Origin: Candidatus Poribacteria bacterium
GTDB taxonomy: Bacteria; Poribacteria; WGA-4E; PCPOR2b
NCBI GenBank assembly: GCA_022826645.1
Contig: JAJDUM010000019.1
Location: 1 to 64,000 of the forward strand
Reading direction: 5' to 3'
Length of the DNA stretch: 64,000 bases
Within the stretch, counting starts at the first letter, position 1. The number at the start of each line of letters is the position of its first letter. Positions 63,324 through 64,000 of the stretch are shown piece after piece. The notes below the pieces were generated by a model. That model was not told the DNA's origin. It made no database searches and saw nothing but the letters and a program-made list of their open reading frames with translations. A program made the translations under genes and the position numbers.

Positions 63324-64000
63324 TTATTCCTCCCTCGCTGCTCTCACCTGCCGACCCGCTTCGGCAGCCAAGAAACTCATATCATTGCTCAAGTCAAAGA
63401 ACACAAACCCCTGCTCTTTCCGTTTCAGCAGATCCTCGGCGGACCCAACAGGAATGCCACACGGTTTGCCAACCCGATTGCAGGCATCCAGAAAGTGTTG
63501 AATCGCCTTCTCATGTTCGGCGCTTCCAGCCGCTACACCCATTTCAAGGGATAGGTCACCGGGTCCGAGAAAACCGATATCAACGCCTCCAACTTGCATG
63601 ATAGCTTCTGCATTCCGAATGCCTTCCCGATCTTCAATCTGCGGTATCACCACCACTTCATCGTCAATCCACGTCCTATAGTCGGCTCCCCATGTCCCCG
63701 CTCGACCGGTTCCCGAAGACCGTCGCCCCCGTGGCGGGTAGCGGCAGGCTTGTGCGATTTGCACAGCTTGCTCTGGGGTACTGACATGCGGCGGAACAAC
63801 CCCAAATGCACCCGCATCTAATACCCGTCCGATGGTCTCCGGCGCATGGTCCCATACACGCACGATTGGCGTTGCCCCGCGTGATTCGATCGCTCGGAAC
63901 ATATTCGCAATCTCCGTGATCCCCAGCGGCGAATGCTCTGCATCAACGGCGAGCCAATCGAATCCGGCGGAGACCATGACTTCTGCCGCCTGTGGTGAAC
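63324..64000 (-). CDS. HpcH/HpaI-family aldolase, 5' end beyond the window
   Basis: At least 225 residues, cut at the window edge; codons upstream of the first internal Met (SPQAAEV) continue the frame. Motifs WLAVDAEHSPLG, ATPIVRVWD, GVVPPHVSTPEQA, VIPQIEDREG and DIGFLGPGDLSLEMG are those of class II 4-hydroxy-2-oxo-acid aldolases (HpaI/GarL type), with metal ligands Glu in IPQIED and Asp in GPGDLS. It cleaves or forms 2-oxo acids from pyruvate and an aldehyde. Neighbouring dehydrogenase suggests a sugar-acid breakdown route. Confidence 0.9.
   Translation of the reverse strand, partial: SPQAAEVMVSAGFDWLAVDAEHSPLGITEIANMFRAIESRGATPIVRVWDHAPETIGRVLDAGAFGVVPPHVSTPEQAVQIAQACRYPPRGRRSSGTGRAGTWGADYRTWIDDEVVVIPQIEDREGIRNAEAIMQVGGVDIGFLGPGDLSLEMGVAAGSAEHEKAIQHFLDACNRVGKPCGIPVGSAEDLLKRKEQGFVFFDLSNDMSFLAAEAGRQVRAAREE

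Overview
The window most resembles a chromosomal segment of a Gram-negative, probably uncultured, bacterium. Two LPS-export permeases (LptF/LptG), an RseP-type protease and an outer-membrane-barrel-like protein argue for two membranes. Several traits fit Candidatus Poribacteria or a relative: many Gfo/Idh/MocA oxidoreductases, sugar-phosphate isomerase-like TIM barrels, SDRs, a sialidase-fold protein, frequent TTG/GTG starts, and intergenic DNA full of short palindromic repeats. This placement is inference from gene content; the 16S gene (2634-4190) would settle it.

Layout. 1-4400 (minus): an rRNA operon with a near-consensus promoter and boxA, 16S, two protein genes lying inside the 16S-23S spacer, tRNA-Ile(GAT), tRNA-Ala(TGC) and the 5' part of 23S. 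4418-8600 (minus): a three-subunit molybdenum hydroxylase with a MoaD/ThiS-like protein. 8676-11703 (minus): lptF, lptG and a small methyltransferase. 11876-15288 (plus): a bactofilin-like membrane protein, a von Willebrand (BatA-like) protein and a NucS-like nuclease. 15370-18520: two Gfo/Idh/MocA dehydrogenases around a phosphonoacetaldehyde hydrolase. 18796-27277: a dipeptide/oligopeptide-type ABC importer whose binding-protein gene is frameshifted and which includes an APH-type kinase. 27339-28885 (minus): a barrel-like protein, a decayed phosphorothioate-recognising nuclease and an orphan HicB. 28886-45103 (plus): metabolic genes (sialidase-like, two SDRs, C45 acyltransferase, class III aminotransferase, IspG, enoyl-CoA hydratase, two sugar isomerase-like proteins) separated by repeat-rich gaps. 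45867-49692 (minus): six small envelope genes built around a duplicated two-gene cassette, ended by a strong terminator and preceded by a terminator and a divergent structured RNA gene. 50544-61132 (minus): housekeeping genes priA, udg, pgi/pmi, rseP, dxr, cdsA, frr, tsf, rpsB. 61362-64000 (minus): an uncharacterised protein, a Gfo/Idh/MocA dehydrogenase and a partial HpcH/HpaI aldolase.

The most unusual signals are the protein genes inside the rRNA spacer, the duplicated envelope cassette with its CSPCEENL motif, the structured RNA at 49807-49919, and a repeat family with a CCCGATAAATCGGG core. That repeat appears to have inserted repeatedly into the centres of other palindromic repeats and once, in frame, into a coding sequence. 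A separate MITE-like element shows perfect 5-bp target duplications in two copies.
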